Positions 35,465 through 43,307 of a stretch of 47,154 nucleotides of DNA are shown in pieces. Within the stretch, counting starts at the first letter, position 1. Every line of letters starts with the position of its first letter. The DNA lies in contig JAHJJD010000026.1 in NCBI GenBank assembly GCA_018822845.1, positions 1 through 47,154 on the forward strand. Direction: 5' to 3'. The DNA comes from Gammaproteobacteria bacterium (GTDB lineage Bacteria > Pseudomonadota > Gammaproteobacteria > Thiotrichales > Thiotrichaceae). The translations under genes were made by a program, and so were the position numbers. The notes beneath the pieces are model-generated. The model was not told where the DNA came from. It saw only the letters and a program-made list of their open reading frames with translations, and did no database searches.

Positions 35465-36738
35465 GCCAATAAGCCCTTGTTCTGCTGGTACAGCGCATTC
35501 AGTTGCTGACCTATTCGTTGACGGGTGGCAAGGCTTATCCCTAACTGCCCGGCGATGCTCGTCCATCGGCTCAAGGCTTCCACGATTTGCTGGATAACGG
35601 CTCGGGCTTCATGCCAATGTGCAAAATTGGCTTGCACTGCCAACGACTGGATCGCTTTTAACGGCGGCTGTTTGCCGTAACCCATGAATGCGGTGCTGTG
35701 TTCCTGATGCGGGTTGGGGCTGAACGTCACGTCATAAAAAGGCGCTGGTCGCCACTCACCCACATCATCCATCAGGAACGACCAGTTTTTGGTGTGGTCA
35801 TCCTGATTCGCCGCAAACAGGTTGAACAGCGCGCGGGCAAATTGCAGCCTGCCGACGGCTGGGTTACGGCATAACACCTGACTGGCTTTGATGAGGTCTG
35901 CATAATCCAGCGACGGCTGGCGGAAATCCGCATCCAGCAAACCACACAGGGTGTGCATATGATAGCGCCCTTCCAGGCAAGCGGGGTTACAGTCGAAACG
36001 TTCGACCCCTAACCATGCTCCGTGGGGTGCCGGGAATAACTGCCACGCAGGCACATGCAGCCCTGCCGCTTGCGCCATGCTCAAATAAGCCGCTTCACAC
36101 AAGCCTTCCTCATACCCTAGCGGCAAGTGCTGCGAGGTGAATTTAACCAGCCACGGTGCTAACCCCGCTAATGGCAGCGTGGCTATGCGCCCCGGCTGGC
36201 GGGTATCCAGATACACCAGTGCTTTGGGTCTTGCCCCACCTGAACCGCCTGCCTGGGCAAGGGTTGCCAGTACCTCGCTGGTTTGCCCGTCAAACAGTTG
36301 TACGGCGTGTTCGCCCAAGGTTGCCAGTGCGGTGCAGGTATCAGGCGCATCCGCTACCAAGGGCGAGACGGGGGTATAGGAGAGTGCACCCATACCGTGT
36401 GCGCCGATGTAGGCCAGGCGATCCATCGCGGTGATCTGCTGAGGTGCAATGCCGTGCTGGCGGAAGACCCGATCCATCAACAACAGCCCCCAACCATCGG
36501 GCAAGGAATCGGCAAACACCCCCGGCAAACCGGCATGGGGGTGTTTCGGTGCGGGCGTCAGCTCGGCGGAAAACGGCAGGGTAAAGGGTGACAGGCTATG
36601 GTAATGCGCAAGGTAAGCAGCATCGTACTGGAAATACACGGCCTGGGCATTTTGTGCCAGTTGCCCGACCAACACTTGCGCCCCATCGCTGAGGCGGCGA
36701 TGAACCGCCAACTGTTTGACCGTTTGCAGGTGTTTCAT
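35461..36738 (-). CDS. HipA-like serine/threonine kinase toxin 1
   Basis: The start at 36738 overlaps the hipB stop by 4 nt (ATGA); the product is 425 residues. HipA features are the GGARPKALVYL nucleotide loop, LVKFTSQHLP, EAAYLSMAQAAGLHVP, WLGVERFDC, the catalytic NQDDHTKNWSFL and the metal-binding PFYDVTFSP. HipA kinases phosphorylate aminoacyl-tRNA synthetases and cause dormancy; the target here is unknown. Its stop overlaps the dusC start. Confidence 0.9.
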   Translation of the reverse strand: MKHLQTVKQLAVHRRLSDGAQVLVGQLAQNAQAVYFQYDAAYLAHYHSLSPFTLPFSAELTPAPKHPHAGLPGVFADSLPDGWGLLLMDRVFRQHGIAPQQITAMDRLAYIGAHGMGALSYTPVSPLVADAPDTCTALATLGEHAVQLFDGQTSEVLATLAQAGGSGGARPKALVYLDTRQPGRIATLPLAGLAPWLVKFTSQHLPLGYEEGLCEAAYLSMAQAAGLHVPAWQLFPAPHGAWLGVERFDCNPACLEGRYHMHTLCGLLDADFRQPSLDYADLIKASQVLCRNPAVGRLQFARALFNLFAANQDDHTKNWSFLMDDVGEWRPAPFYDVTFSPNPHQEHSTAFMGYGKQPPLKAIQSLAVQANFAHWHEARAVIQQIVEALSRWTSIAGQLGISLATRQRIGQQLNALYQQNKGLLA

Positions 36739-37010
36739 CGTAATACCTCGGCAATGGTGCGCGGGGTTGCCGCAGGTTCCTGGGTCAGCGCCATCACCTT
36801 GTCGAGACGATCCACACATTGCCAGAGCAACAGAAACTGCCGCAGGGAAATTTGCCCGCTGGTTTCAAACTTCTTGATGGTCGCGGCGGGTACGGTGCTG
36901 CGTTCTGCCAAGACTTGGCGTGACAGCTTCAATTGCTTGCGCTTGCGCCGGATGGTTTGTGCCAATGCCAATTGCGTGTCAGTGGCGGTCAGCAGGGTGA
37001 GTAAGGTCAC
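36735..37010 (-). CDS. HipB-like XRE antitoxin 1
   Basis: The 91-residue protein has an XRE helix-turn-helix: IRRKRKQLKLSRQVLAERST, then VPAATIKKFETSGQISLRQF. It starts with GTG (37010) and overlaps hipA by 4 nt. It is expected to neutralise HipA and repress its own promoter. A - strand TATAAT box (37049 to 37044) is 34 nt upstream, with no good -35. Confidence 0.88.
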   Translation of the reverse strand: MTLLTLLTATDTQLALAQTIRRKRKQLKLSRQVLAERSTVPAATIKKFETSGQISLRQFLLLWQCVDRLDKVMALTQEPAATPRTIAEVLR

Positions 37011-37156
37011 GGGTGTGTTACCTGATGGCCAACAATGGATACCATTATATCTTATATCGACACATATTACCGAAAAAAGCCATTACTATGTCTTTTCAAA
37101 AGCATGACAGGATCAAGCAAAACCAAGCCAGGAATGGGCAAACACGAATGCATTAT

Positions 37157-37184
37157 TTGCCAAAACAGACAATCCGCCTATACT
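37157..37184 (+). promoter_or_regulatory. promoter of the Phd/PIN operon
   Basis: A TTGCCA box (37157-37162) and a TATACT box (37179-37184) are separated by 16 nt, each 5/6 to consensus, placed 35 nt before the antitoxin ATG. Confidence 0.55.
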
Positions 37185-37219
37185 GTCCATATTAGCCATA
37201 ATTGTCAGTGAGGATAGCC

Positions 37220-37717
37220 ATGCAAGTCTTGCCAGCCCTTGAGGTAAAAAGCAGGTTTGGGCGCGTTTCCAATATCGTGAAATCGGGGGAGCTTGTCACC
37301 ATCACCCAACACGGCGAACCGACGATGGTTCTGTTTCCGCTCAAGCTTGCCCAAGAAGTTCTCAAAGCTTACCGAGCACAAGGAAAGCCCAACAGCCAGC
37401 AAGATGAGGGCGAAGGGTTGCTAGAATGGCTCGAAGCCAGAACCGCTAAACCCGCCTTTGATGAGCAGGCAGAGAAAGAAAGAATCCTGCAAAAACTTGA
37501 AGAGGCAACAGGGCGAAAACTGAAGCGATTTGCCAGCAAGGAAGAGGCTTTGGCAGCTTCTGAACGTGCCTACCAAGCAGCGAAGCAGAACAACCAAACA
37601 CCCATGACAGAGGAAGAGGAAAACGAGCTGATGAAAATTATAGAAGAAGAGCGGGAGGCAGTATGGCAAGAACAGCAAGCAGAAAATGCAAAACACCTTA
37701 CGTCTGTTAGTTCATAA
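37220..37717 (+). CDS. Phd/YefM-like antitoxin with long C-terminus
   Basis: TGAGGAT precedes the ATG at 37220 (165 residues). The first 50 residues form a Phd/YefM DNA-binding domain (LEVKSRFGRVSNIVKSGELV, TITQHGEPTMVLFPL). The rest is long, charged and probably helical (EEALAASERAYQAAKQ, EEENELMKIIEEEREAVWQE), longer than the usual 80-90 residues, and should wrap the toxin. It is 15 nt upstream of the PIN gene. Confidence 0.85.
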   Translation: MQVLPALEVKSRFGRVSNIVKSGELVTITQHGEPTMVLFPLKLAQEVLKAYRAQGKPNSQQDEGEGLLEWLEARTAKPAFDEQAEKERILQKLEEATGRKLKRFASKEEALAASERAYQAAKQNNQTPMTEEEENELMKIIEEEREAVWQEQQAENAKHLTSVSS

Positions 37718-37732
37718 CCTGCACTCTCCACG

Positions 37733-38170
37733 ATGACTACCCCTAAAAAACGGCTGGTACTGGATACAAACACCCTCATTAGTGCCTTCCAAAATGAAAC
37801 CTCTAGCAGTGCTTCATTTTTTAAGCAGGTAAAATATACCCATGAGTTGTTAGTTTCTGATGAAACTCTTTTAGAACTCGCTAAAGTCATTTTTCGCCCC
37901 TACTTTGACAAGAAATTTGCAGGCAAAGACGGAAAACGGGAAGAGTTGCTGGCAGAGTATGTGTTCATTGCCGAAAGTATCCCCATTTCTATTGTTGTTA
38001 CAGATTGTCGAGATCCAAAGGACAATAAATTTCTTTCTCTTGCTCTTTCAGGTGATGCAGATTTCATCATTTCAGGGGATAAGGATTTAACCGTATTGAA
38101 TCCGTACCACGGGGTAAGAATCCTCACCATGCGAGAGTATGCGGAGGAAAACGGTATGATCCTAGACTAA
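37733..38170 (+). CDS. PIN-domain ribonuclease toxin
   Basis: The 145-residue PIN protein of the COG1569 type has the four acidic sites: RLVLDTNTLISAF, DETLLELAKVIFRPYF, DCRDPKDNKFLSLAL and DADFIISGDKDL. It pairs with the upstream Phd-like antitoxin. Its base composition is more AT-rich than that of the core genes, which fits an acquired module. Its end overlaps the relic on the other strand by 4 nt. Confidence 0.88.
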   Translation: MTTPKKRLVLDTNTLISAFQNETSSSASFFKQVKYTHELLVSDETLLELAKVIFRPYFDKKFAGKDGKREELLAEYVFIAESIPISIVVTDCRDPKDNKFLSLALSGDADFIISGDKDLTVLNPYHGVRILTMREYAEENGMILD

Positions 38171-38421
38171 GCACCTGCCGTCATCGCTGCGAATCTTTCC
38201 GCTGTCACCACTTTCGGCACCAGCCGCCCGCTTTTCCCCGGCAGCATCAGCACAATCGCCCGGCTGTGTTCCTCCCCGTAGCTGACGTGCAGCGGCTTGT
38301 CGTTGCCGTAGAAATACAGGCGGTCGAACGGGGTGTTTTGCACCAGCCATTGCGCCACTTCCAGCATGTTTTCGTCGGGCACGATGAAATTGTCAAAACC
38401 TGAGTACGCATAAACTCTACT
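38167..38421 (-). pseudogene. C-terminal fragment of an unrecognised protein
   Basis: The open stretch has no good start. Reading back, the frame continues without a Met through VYAYSGFDNFIVPDENMLEV to a stop just beyond 38421. The best local start is a GTG at 38382 (71 residues). The sequence TPFDRLYFYGNDKPLHVSYG looks like the well-conserved end of a larger protein that I cannot name. It is probably a 5'-truncated gene left at the edge of the NERD gene. Confidence 0.55.
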
Positions 38422-38440
38422 CCGTAAAATGCATCACAGG

Positions 38441-39454
38441 TTATGGGTTCGTAAAATACAGCGTGCTAATACCACAAGCTGCGCATTCACGGAAAAACTT
38501 GTTACCTTCTTTGCGAAGACGCGCTTTACACCCATTCTTGTCACAGGCAGGCTTGATGGGCGTATTGCCATCACAATCAAGACATTTGAAGTAGTAGCCA
38601 AACTTACCGTACTGGACACCAATATTGGTACTGCTGCACTTACGGCAAATGTGTTGTTGTGCCACCTCGGAACTTGGTTGCTCCATAGGTGATTGGCTGG
38701 TTTGAGAGACTGAGGCTGCAACTTCAGGAATACCAAATTTAGCCCGATAATCAATGATGATTGGGGTGTGCAATGCGCATAACTTACGGGCGATTTCTTC
38801 CAGTGTTTCGTAGGAAACCAGGCGGGCAACGCCTCCAAACAGATCCATCACTCCCATCTTGTCAAGCTTCTGCTGAATGTTGGTTTTGATCGAATCAGCC
38901 TTGATGATCTGGCTGGTATCAAATTTTTTGGGACGGTCTATCCTGGCTGATGAAGAGATAATAACAAAAGAGTTAAATGTTGGCGTCAGACGCATACCAA
39001 GCCGGGTGGGCATATCAATCATTTTAAAAGCATCTTTCAGAACAGCAATATGGCGTTCATTCTGTTCCAGTGGAGAAGCCATGCCTTCATACGTTTTCTT
39101 GTAGTCATTCCAACGTAGAAACTCGCCGTTATCATTGATTTTCAAGCCAGAATTGAAATGTTTGGTCTCCAATACAAATGCTATTAGCCCCCGACCAATC
39201 AACAAATGGTCTATCTGGGCTACCCTGCCATTAATTTCAAGACGGAGGTCATGAATGACGACCGAATGTTCAGAATCCTTGAAATCGAAATCTATCTGAT
39301 AGGCAGCCTCGTTCTCACCCTTGATCCCTGCACGTAAAATATTGATTTCTTTTTGGATCAATTTTTGTTGAGTAGAGGAAATACCTGGCTGTTGAAGCAG
39401 TTCTTCGAGAGTCGCCAATGCATCTGTTTTATTGTCGGTACTTTTAATGATCAT
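38441..39454 (-). CDS. NERD nuclease with C-terminal zinc ribbon
   Basis: The 337-residue protein has a NERD domain at residues 50-170 (GENEAAYQIDFDF, GRVAQIDHLLIGRGLIAFVL, ETKHFNSGL), giving the D and ExK of a PD-(D/E)XK-type nuclease. The C-terminal 70 residues hold two Cys-rich ribbons (CRKCSSTNIG ... CLDC and CDKNGCKARLRKEGNKFFRE, then CAAC) like those of topoisomerase I. It is divergent from the SBD-HNH gene with 94 nt between, so the two may share a control region. Confidence 0.85.
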   Translation of the reverse strand: MIIKSTDNKTDALATLEELLQQPGISSTQQKLIQKEINILRAGIKGENEAAYQIDFDFKDSEHSVVIHDLRLEINGRVAQIDHLLIGRGLIAFVLETKHFNSGLKINDNGEFLRWNDYKKTYEGMASPLEQNERHIAVLKDAFKMIDMPTRLGMRLTPTFNSFVIISSSARIDRPKKFDTSQIIKADSIKTNIQQKLDKMGVMDLFGGVARLVSYETLEEIARKLCALHTPIIIDYRAKFGIPEVAASVSQTSQSPMEQPSSEVAQQHICRKCSSTNIGVQYGKFGYYFKCLDCDGNTPIKPACDKNGCKARLRKEGNKFFRECAACGISTLYFTNP

Positions 39455-39548
39455 GGCTTACGTCCTTTGTATATTGTTGTGCACCAAGCTTACCAGCGTA
39501 GCATAAGGTGGTTATACTTCAAACAGCGAAACAATATAAGGCTTTTGA

Positions 39549-40439
39549 ATGAACGCACAGGAACTCCTTACCCGCATTGCATCCCTGAATGTCTGGAAAA
39601 AAGGTGACCAACGCGCTCCGCACAAACCATTGCTGTTGCTGCTGGCATTGGCGCGTATCAATACTGATCAACCCAGACTGATACCCTTCAGTGCAATCGA
39701 AGGCAAGCTCGCCAAGCTACTGGAAGATTTCGGCCCAAGCCGCGCCAGCTATTACCCGGAACTCCCTTTTTGGCACCTGCAATCAGACCAGATATGGGAT
39801 TTTCCTCATACTGCTGACGTACTGACACAATCTGGCAGTGTGAGCCGTAAATATTTGCGTGACCATCAGGTTCAGGCCGGTTTCACCCAGGAAGTGTACG
39901 ACCTATTGAAAGCCACCCCAGACCTGATTGAACAAGCAGCCATGCAGCTTCTTGAGGAGAATTTCCCGCCATCAATGCATCAGGACATTCTCGATGAGGT
40001 CGGGCTGGATTTTGAAGTTATTCCCCAATACTCCACACAAAAGCGAGCCAGGCGTGATCCAACATTCCGTCGCCGCGTGCTGGAAGCCTATGACTACCGC
40101 TGCGCCATTTGCAGTTTCAGCGTGCGCATGGAAAACACCCCGATTGCGCTGGAAGCTGCCCATATCAAATGGTTTCAGGCTGGTGGCCCGGATATTGAAA
40201 GCAATGGGCTGGCCTTGTGTTCCTTGCACCATAAATTGCTCGACCGGGGCGCATTAGCTATCTCGAACGAACATAAGATCGTGGTATCGGAAAAAGCCAA
40301 CGGACATGGCGGCTTTCAGGATTGGGTACTGAATTTCCACGGCAAACTACTGCTCAAACCGCGCCAGTTGGCCTATGCTCCGAAACTGGAGTTTACCGAT
40401 TGGCACATCCGTGAAGTATTCCAAGGCAAGTATGGCTAG
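39549..40439 (+). CDS. SBD-HNH restriction endonuclease (phosphorothioate-sensing type)
   Basis: The 296-residue enzyme has an N-terminal region matching the sulfur-binding domain of ScoMcrA-like type IV enzymes (QRAPHKPLLLLLALARI, FGPSRASYYPELPFWHLQSD) and a C-terminal HNH nuclease (YDYRCAICSFSVR, EAAHIKW, NGLALCSLHHKLLD). Such proteins cut DNA carrying phosphorothioate or 5-methylcytosine modification from invaders. No dnd/ssp genes are in the window, as expected for a host that restricts the mark. Confidence 0.87.
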   Translation: MNAQELLTRIASLNVWKKGDQRAPHKPLLLLLALARINTDQPRLIPFSAIEGKLAKLLEDFGPSRASYYPELPFWHLQSDQIWDFPHTADVLTQSGSVSRKYLRDHQVQAGFTQEVYDLLKATPDLIEQAAMQLLEENFPPSMHQDILDEVGLDFEVIPQYSTQKRARRDPTFRRRVLEAYDYRCAICSFSVRMENTPIALEAAHIKWFQAGGPDIESNGLALCSLHHKLLDRGALAISNEHKIVVSEKANGHGGFQDWVLNFHGKLLLKPRQLAYAPKLEFTDWHIREVFQGKYG

Positions 40440-40464
40440 ACCACACTCATGAGCGGGCAAAAAC

Positions 40465-40701
40465 ATGACAGCAGAACATTTACTGAGCCGCATCACCATT
40501 GAACCAAACAAGTGTGGTAGCCGCCCCTGCATCCGTGGTCTTCGCATTCGTGTACAGGATGTCTTGGAAATGCTGGCAGAAGGGATGGAAACCAAGGACA
40601 TTCTTGAGGATTACCCCTATCTTGAAGCAGCCGACATTCGTGCAGTGCTGATGTATGCCAGTCATCGATTCAATGTGCCTACCTCGCCTCACTCCCAATA
40701 A
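40465..40701 (+). CDS. DUF433 antitoxin-like protein, orphan
   Basis: The 78-residue protein is a clear DUF433 member: ITIEPNKCGSRPCIRGLRIR, VQDVLEMLAEGMETKDILED, YPYLEAADIRAVLMYA. DUF433 proteins usually pair with a DUF5615 PIN-like toxin just downstream; here the next gene is on the other strand and overlaps the tail by 13 nt, so the partner is missing. Confidence 0.85.
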   Translation: MTAEHLLSRITIEPNKCGSRPCIRGLRIRVQDVLEMLAEGMETKDILEDYPYLEAADIRAVLMYASHRFNVPTSPHSQ

Positions 40702-41135
40702 ACCGCCTTTTCTGGAAGAATCCACCGCACCCCGCCACGCGGATCGGCGCAATCCCCCGCATAACGCGGAATCACATGTACATGCAGGTGAAACACCGTC
40801 TGCCCGGCAGCTTCCCCGACATTGACGCCGATGTTGTAGCCGTCCGGCTGGTATTGCGCATCCAGTTGGCTACGGGTGGTGTGCAACAGTTCGTGCAGGT
40901 CGCTGAATTCCTCCGCCGTCAGTTCAAACAGCGAAGCAACATGACGGCGCGGAATGATGAGGGAATGCCCCGGTGATACCGGAAAGCGGTCGCGGATGAC
41001 GATGTGGCTGGCGTTTCCGGCCACGATGTCGGTTTCGGGAATCTGGCAGAATGGGCACCTACTTTTGCCCTCACGCTCTGCCTTGAGTGCATCGACCCCT
41101 TCCATCAGTTCATCAAACAGGTTGCGCTTTTTCAT
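40689..41135 (-). CDS. HIT-family hydrolase with an antitoxin-like N-terminus
   Basis: From residue 27 on this is a HIT protein (RCPFCQIPETDIVAG, FPVSPGHSLIIPRRHV, YNIGVNVGEAAGQTVFHLHV and the catalytic HLHVHVIPR), a nucleotide hydrolase or transferase. Residues 1-25 (MKKRNLFDELMEGVDALKAE, then REGK) look like the opening of HigA-like XRE antitoxins, not of HIT proteins. No other start codon lies before the conserved part, so translation must begin in the borrowed piece. The gene may have been fused to an antitoxin's first codons and promoter. Confidence 0.88.
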   Translation of the reverse strand: MKKRNLFDELMEGVDALKAEREGKSRCPFCQIPETDIVAGNASHIVIRDRFPVSPGHSLIIPRRHVASLFELTAEEFSDLHELLHTTRSQLDAQYQPDGYNIGVNVGEAAGQTVFHLHVHVIPRYAGDCADPRGGVRWILPEKAVYWE

Positions 41136-41167
41136 GCTGATTCACCAAATGATAAGTAAAGGCTGGC

Positions 41168-42472
41168 TTACAATTTCATCCCGGCAATTCCCCCGGCTTC
41201 CGCCAGCAGATGTTGGCAACGTTCCCGCACATTTTCCAGTAGCGCCGCTACAAAGCGGGTTTCAGCCTCACTACGGATGACATCCCGGAAATCTGCCGTA
41301 TCCAGCGCTTTCAACAAAGCCTTGCCAATGACGCGCAGGCGGTTTGTCACCAGTTTGCGCGGCAAGCGGCAGCTATCCGCAAAATCTGCCAACTGGTAGG
41401 CGTTGACGGTATAGGAATCGAACTCATCCCCCAGTGCCATTGCCATTTCCTGATCAAATGCCGGGTACATGGCGATATTCACCAGATCGTAGGCGGGCGT
41501 CAGCCGTAGCCCCTGGCGGTTGAGGAAAAAGCTGAAATTCTTGCCGTGCGCGTCGTGGTTGTTGATGCACAGGTTGAACAACACCTGATCCAGCAGGCGT
41601 TTGGTGTCCAGCGCCGGTTGCGCCGAAGCCTGGCACAGGGCGAACAGCTTCGGCAGGCTGGCTCCTTCGCGGATATGCAGCACATCCCGCCCACTGCCGA
41701 AATTGCGTTCATATTTGTATTCCGGTGGCAGGTTCAGCGCCTGGCAGCCATCAATCACATACAGGCGGCGCACCTGATCCTGACTGATCCGCTGCCGGTC
41801 GAAGCGCGTGACCAGCAGCGCCGGGTGTGGCCCATAGCGGCGCAGTTCCACTTCCGCCACCGGCAAGCCTGCCTGCTCGCACAGGCGCATCATGACATAC
41901 TCGTTCAGCACCAGATGGGTATGCTGCCGATGCTCAAACTTCAGAATGTGGGTGGAACACAGCGACCCTTCGCCAAAACCGGGTTTGCCATCAGCATCCA
42001 GCAGCACGTTGATCTTGTCCTGAATGCCCGCCACGGATAAACGTGGTTTGGCATCCCATACGATCAGCCCCTGCTGTTCACGCTTGTCCAGACGCTCAAT
42101 CAGCTCGGCATCACTAATCGGGCGAAAGCGGGGAGGCTCGCTTCCGCTCTGTTCACCGGGCAGGAAGGTCAGGCCGCTGGCGGTATCCGAACCCAGCATC
42201 CGGATCAGCCCGAAGGTGTTCTGTCTGCTGATGCGGTAGGTATCAAGCAGTTGCTCAAAGCTGTCGCCTTCGGGAAACAGGTTTCTGAGAAAACGTTGCA
42301 GGTCGGCGGGTTTGATACTGCCGGTCAGCGGCAGGCAAGGCGACAAGGCAAAACCGCTGGTTTGCCATTTGGGCGTGTAATGGAGAGTGAGGGATTCAGC
42401 CGCAGGTTCCAGCGTCAGTTCACCCACCTGATCCGCTTCCAGCCAGATGGAAAGGCTGTGCTCAGGCACCAT
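41168..42472 (-). CDS. HipA-like kinase toxin 2
   Basis: The 434-residue HipA protein has the short N-terminal domain, GIQDKINVLLDADG, THILKFEH, NEYVMMRLCEQAGLPVAEVE, ALLVTRFDR, the catalytic NHDAHGKNFSFF and TPAYDLVN. The start overlaps the hipB gene by 11 nt. It differs clearly from the other two HipA proteins here, so it is not a recent duplicate. Confidence 0.92.
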   Translation of the reverse strand: MVPEHSLSIWLEADQVGELTLEPAAESLTLHYTPKWQTSGFALSPCLPLTGSIKPADLQRFLRNLFPEGDSFEQLLDTYRISRQNTFGLIRMLGSDTASGLTFLPGEQSGSEPPRFRPISDAELIERLDKREQQGLIVWDAKPRLSVAGIQDKINVLLDADGKPGFGEGSLCSTHILKFEHRQHTHLVLNEYVMMRLCEQAGLPVAEVELRRYGPHPALLVTRFDRQRISQDQVRRLYVIDGCQALNLPPEYKYERNFGSGRDVLHIREGASLPKLFALCQASAQPALDTKRLLDQVLFNLCINNHDAHGKNFSFFLNRQGLRLTPAYDLVNIAMYPAFDQEMAMALGDEFDSYTVNAYQLADFADSCRLPRKLVTNRLRVIGKALLKALDTADFRDVIRSEAETRFVAALLENVRERCQHLLAEAGGIAGMKL

Positions 42473-42731
42473 GGGTTTCCTCCTCCCACGGCTCGACTTT
42501 CAGGTTGATACCCAACTGTTGCAGCACCTGCAAGACGGAACTGACCTGCACGGTAGTACGGCCAGTTTCGATCCTGGACAGGGTATCCTTGGCCACGCCG
42601 CACAGCAGGGCAGCATCATCAATACGCAGCCCTGCCTGGGTGCGCCGCGCCCGCACATATTGCCCCAGCAGTTTCATGCTCATGGGGCCATCTTGAGTAG
42701 GAGTAGGTCTTGCCTTGATTTTACCAGCCAT
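42462..42731 (-). CDS. HipB-like XRE antitoxin 2
   Basis: Start at ATG 42731 (89 residues). The HTH is LLGQYVRARRTQAGLRIDDA with ALLCGVAKDTLSRIETGRTT, and the C-terminal tail LGINLKVEPWEEE is typical of HipB. Upstream lies a 120-bp palindrome (42745-42864) that overlaps a candidate promoter. Repression of its own promoter is likely. Confidence 0.9.
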   Translation of the reverse strand: MAGKIKARPTPTQDGPMSMKLLGQYVRARRTQAGLRIDDAALLCGVAKDTLSRIETGRTTVQVSSVLQVLQQLGINLKVEPWEEETHGA

Positions 42732-42744
42732 CGTTTTACCAATG

Positions 42745-42864
42745 ATTCCTGTGATCTTGGGAAGTATAGAATGTGTCCTGGTGTTTTCCCAATCATTCCT
42801 TCGAATCAAGGAATGATTAGCCAGGACATGGTGAATACTTCATTATCCGGATGATCACAGGAAT
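42745..42864. repeat. 120-bp palindromic structure at the hipB2 promoter
   Basis: Nested inverted repeats: ATTCCTGTGATC (42745-42756) with GATCACAGGAAT (42853-42864); AAGTAT (42762) with ATACTT (42835); TGTCCTGG (42774-42781) with CCAGGACA (42821-42828); AATCATTCCTT (42791-42801) with AAGGAATGATT (42808-42818). The middle pairs are offset by 7 nt, balanced by small indels. A - strand TTGGGA (42792 to 42787), 18 nt, TATACT (42768 to 42763) promoter lies within it. It is either HipB operators or a MITE-like insertion. Confidence 0.85.
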
Positions 42865-42917
42865 AATCGTGCACATACAGGTCGAACACCGTTTGCCCAG
42901 CCACTTTTCCGACGTTA
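42861..42917 (-). pseudogene. relic of a HIT gene
   Basis: On the - strand it would read NVGKVAGQTVFDLYVHD, matching NVGEAAGQTVFHLHVHV of the HIT protein at 40689-41135. At DNA level about three-quarters of 57 bases agree with 40768-40825. The catalytic His residues are partly lost. Confidence 0.7.
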
Positions 42918-42983
42918 TATAGACGATCAAAAAAGAATACTATAATATGCTTTTTTGCCACATATCATTGCAGTAGTATCTTT

Positions 42984-43307
42984 ATGAACGATCAGGCAGA
43001 ACGTCGCAAAGCCATCCTTTTCCCCAAGCAGCAGAAAGTCCTGCGCACGTTGGGAGAGAACATCAAGTTGGCACGCAAACGCCGTCAGCTCACCCAGAAA
43101 CTGATCAGTGAACGTACTGGCATCAGCCCCATCACCCTACGCAAAATCGAACAGGGTGATGCAGGTGTTTCCATTGGCCATTACCTGAGTGTGCTGGCAG
43201 TGCTGAATCTGGCGGAAGACCTCGCCAAGGTGGCGCAGGATGACGAGTTTGGCCGCAGGCTACAAGACGCCAAACTGCTGGGTATGCAGAACAAAGGCAA
43301 CACGTAA
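42984..43307 (+). CDS. HipB-like XRE antitoxin 3
   Basis: The 107-residue XRE protein has LGENIKLARKRRQLTQKLIS, ERTGISPITLRKIEQGDAGV, SIGHYLSVLAVL. A TATAAT box at 42941-42946 lies 38 nt upstream without a good -35. The short inverted pair ATACTA (42938) and TAGTAT (42974) frames the promoter and may be its operator. The stop is directly followed by the hipA ATG. Confidence 0.9.
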   Translation: MNDQAERRKAILFPKQQKVLRTLGENIKLARKRRQLTQKLISERTGISPITLRKIEQGDAGVSIGHYLSVLAVLNLAEDLAKVAQDDEFGRRLQDAKLLGMQNKGNT

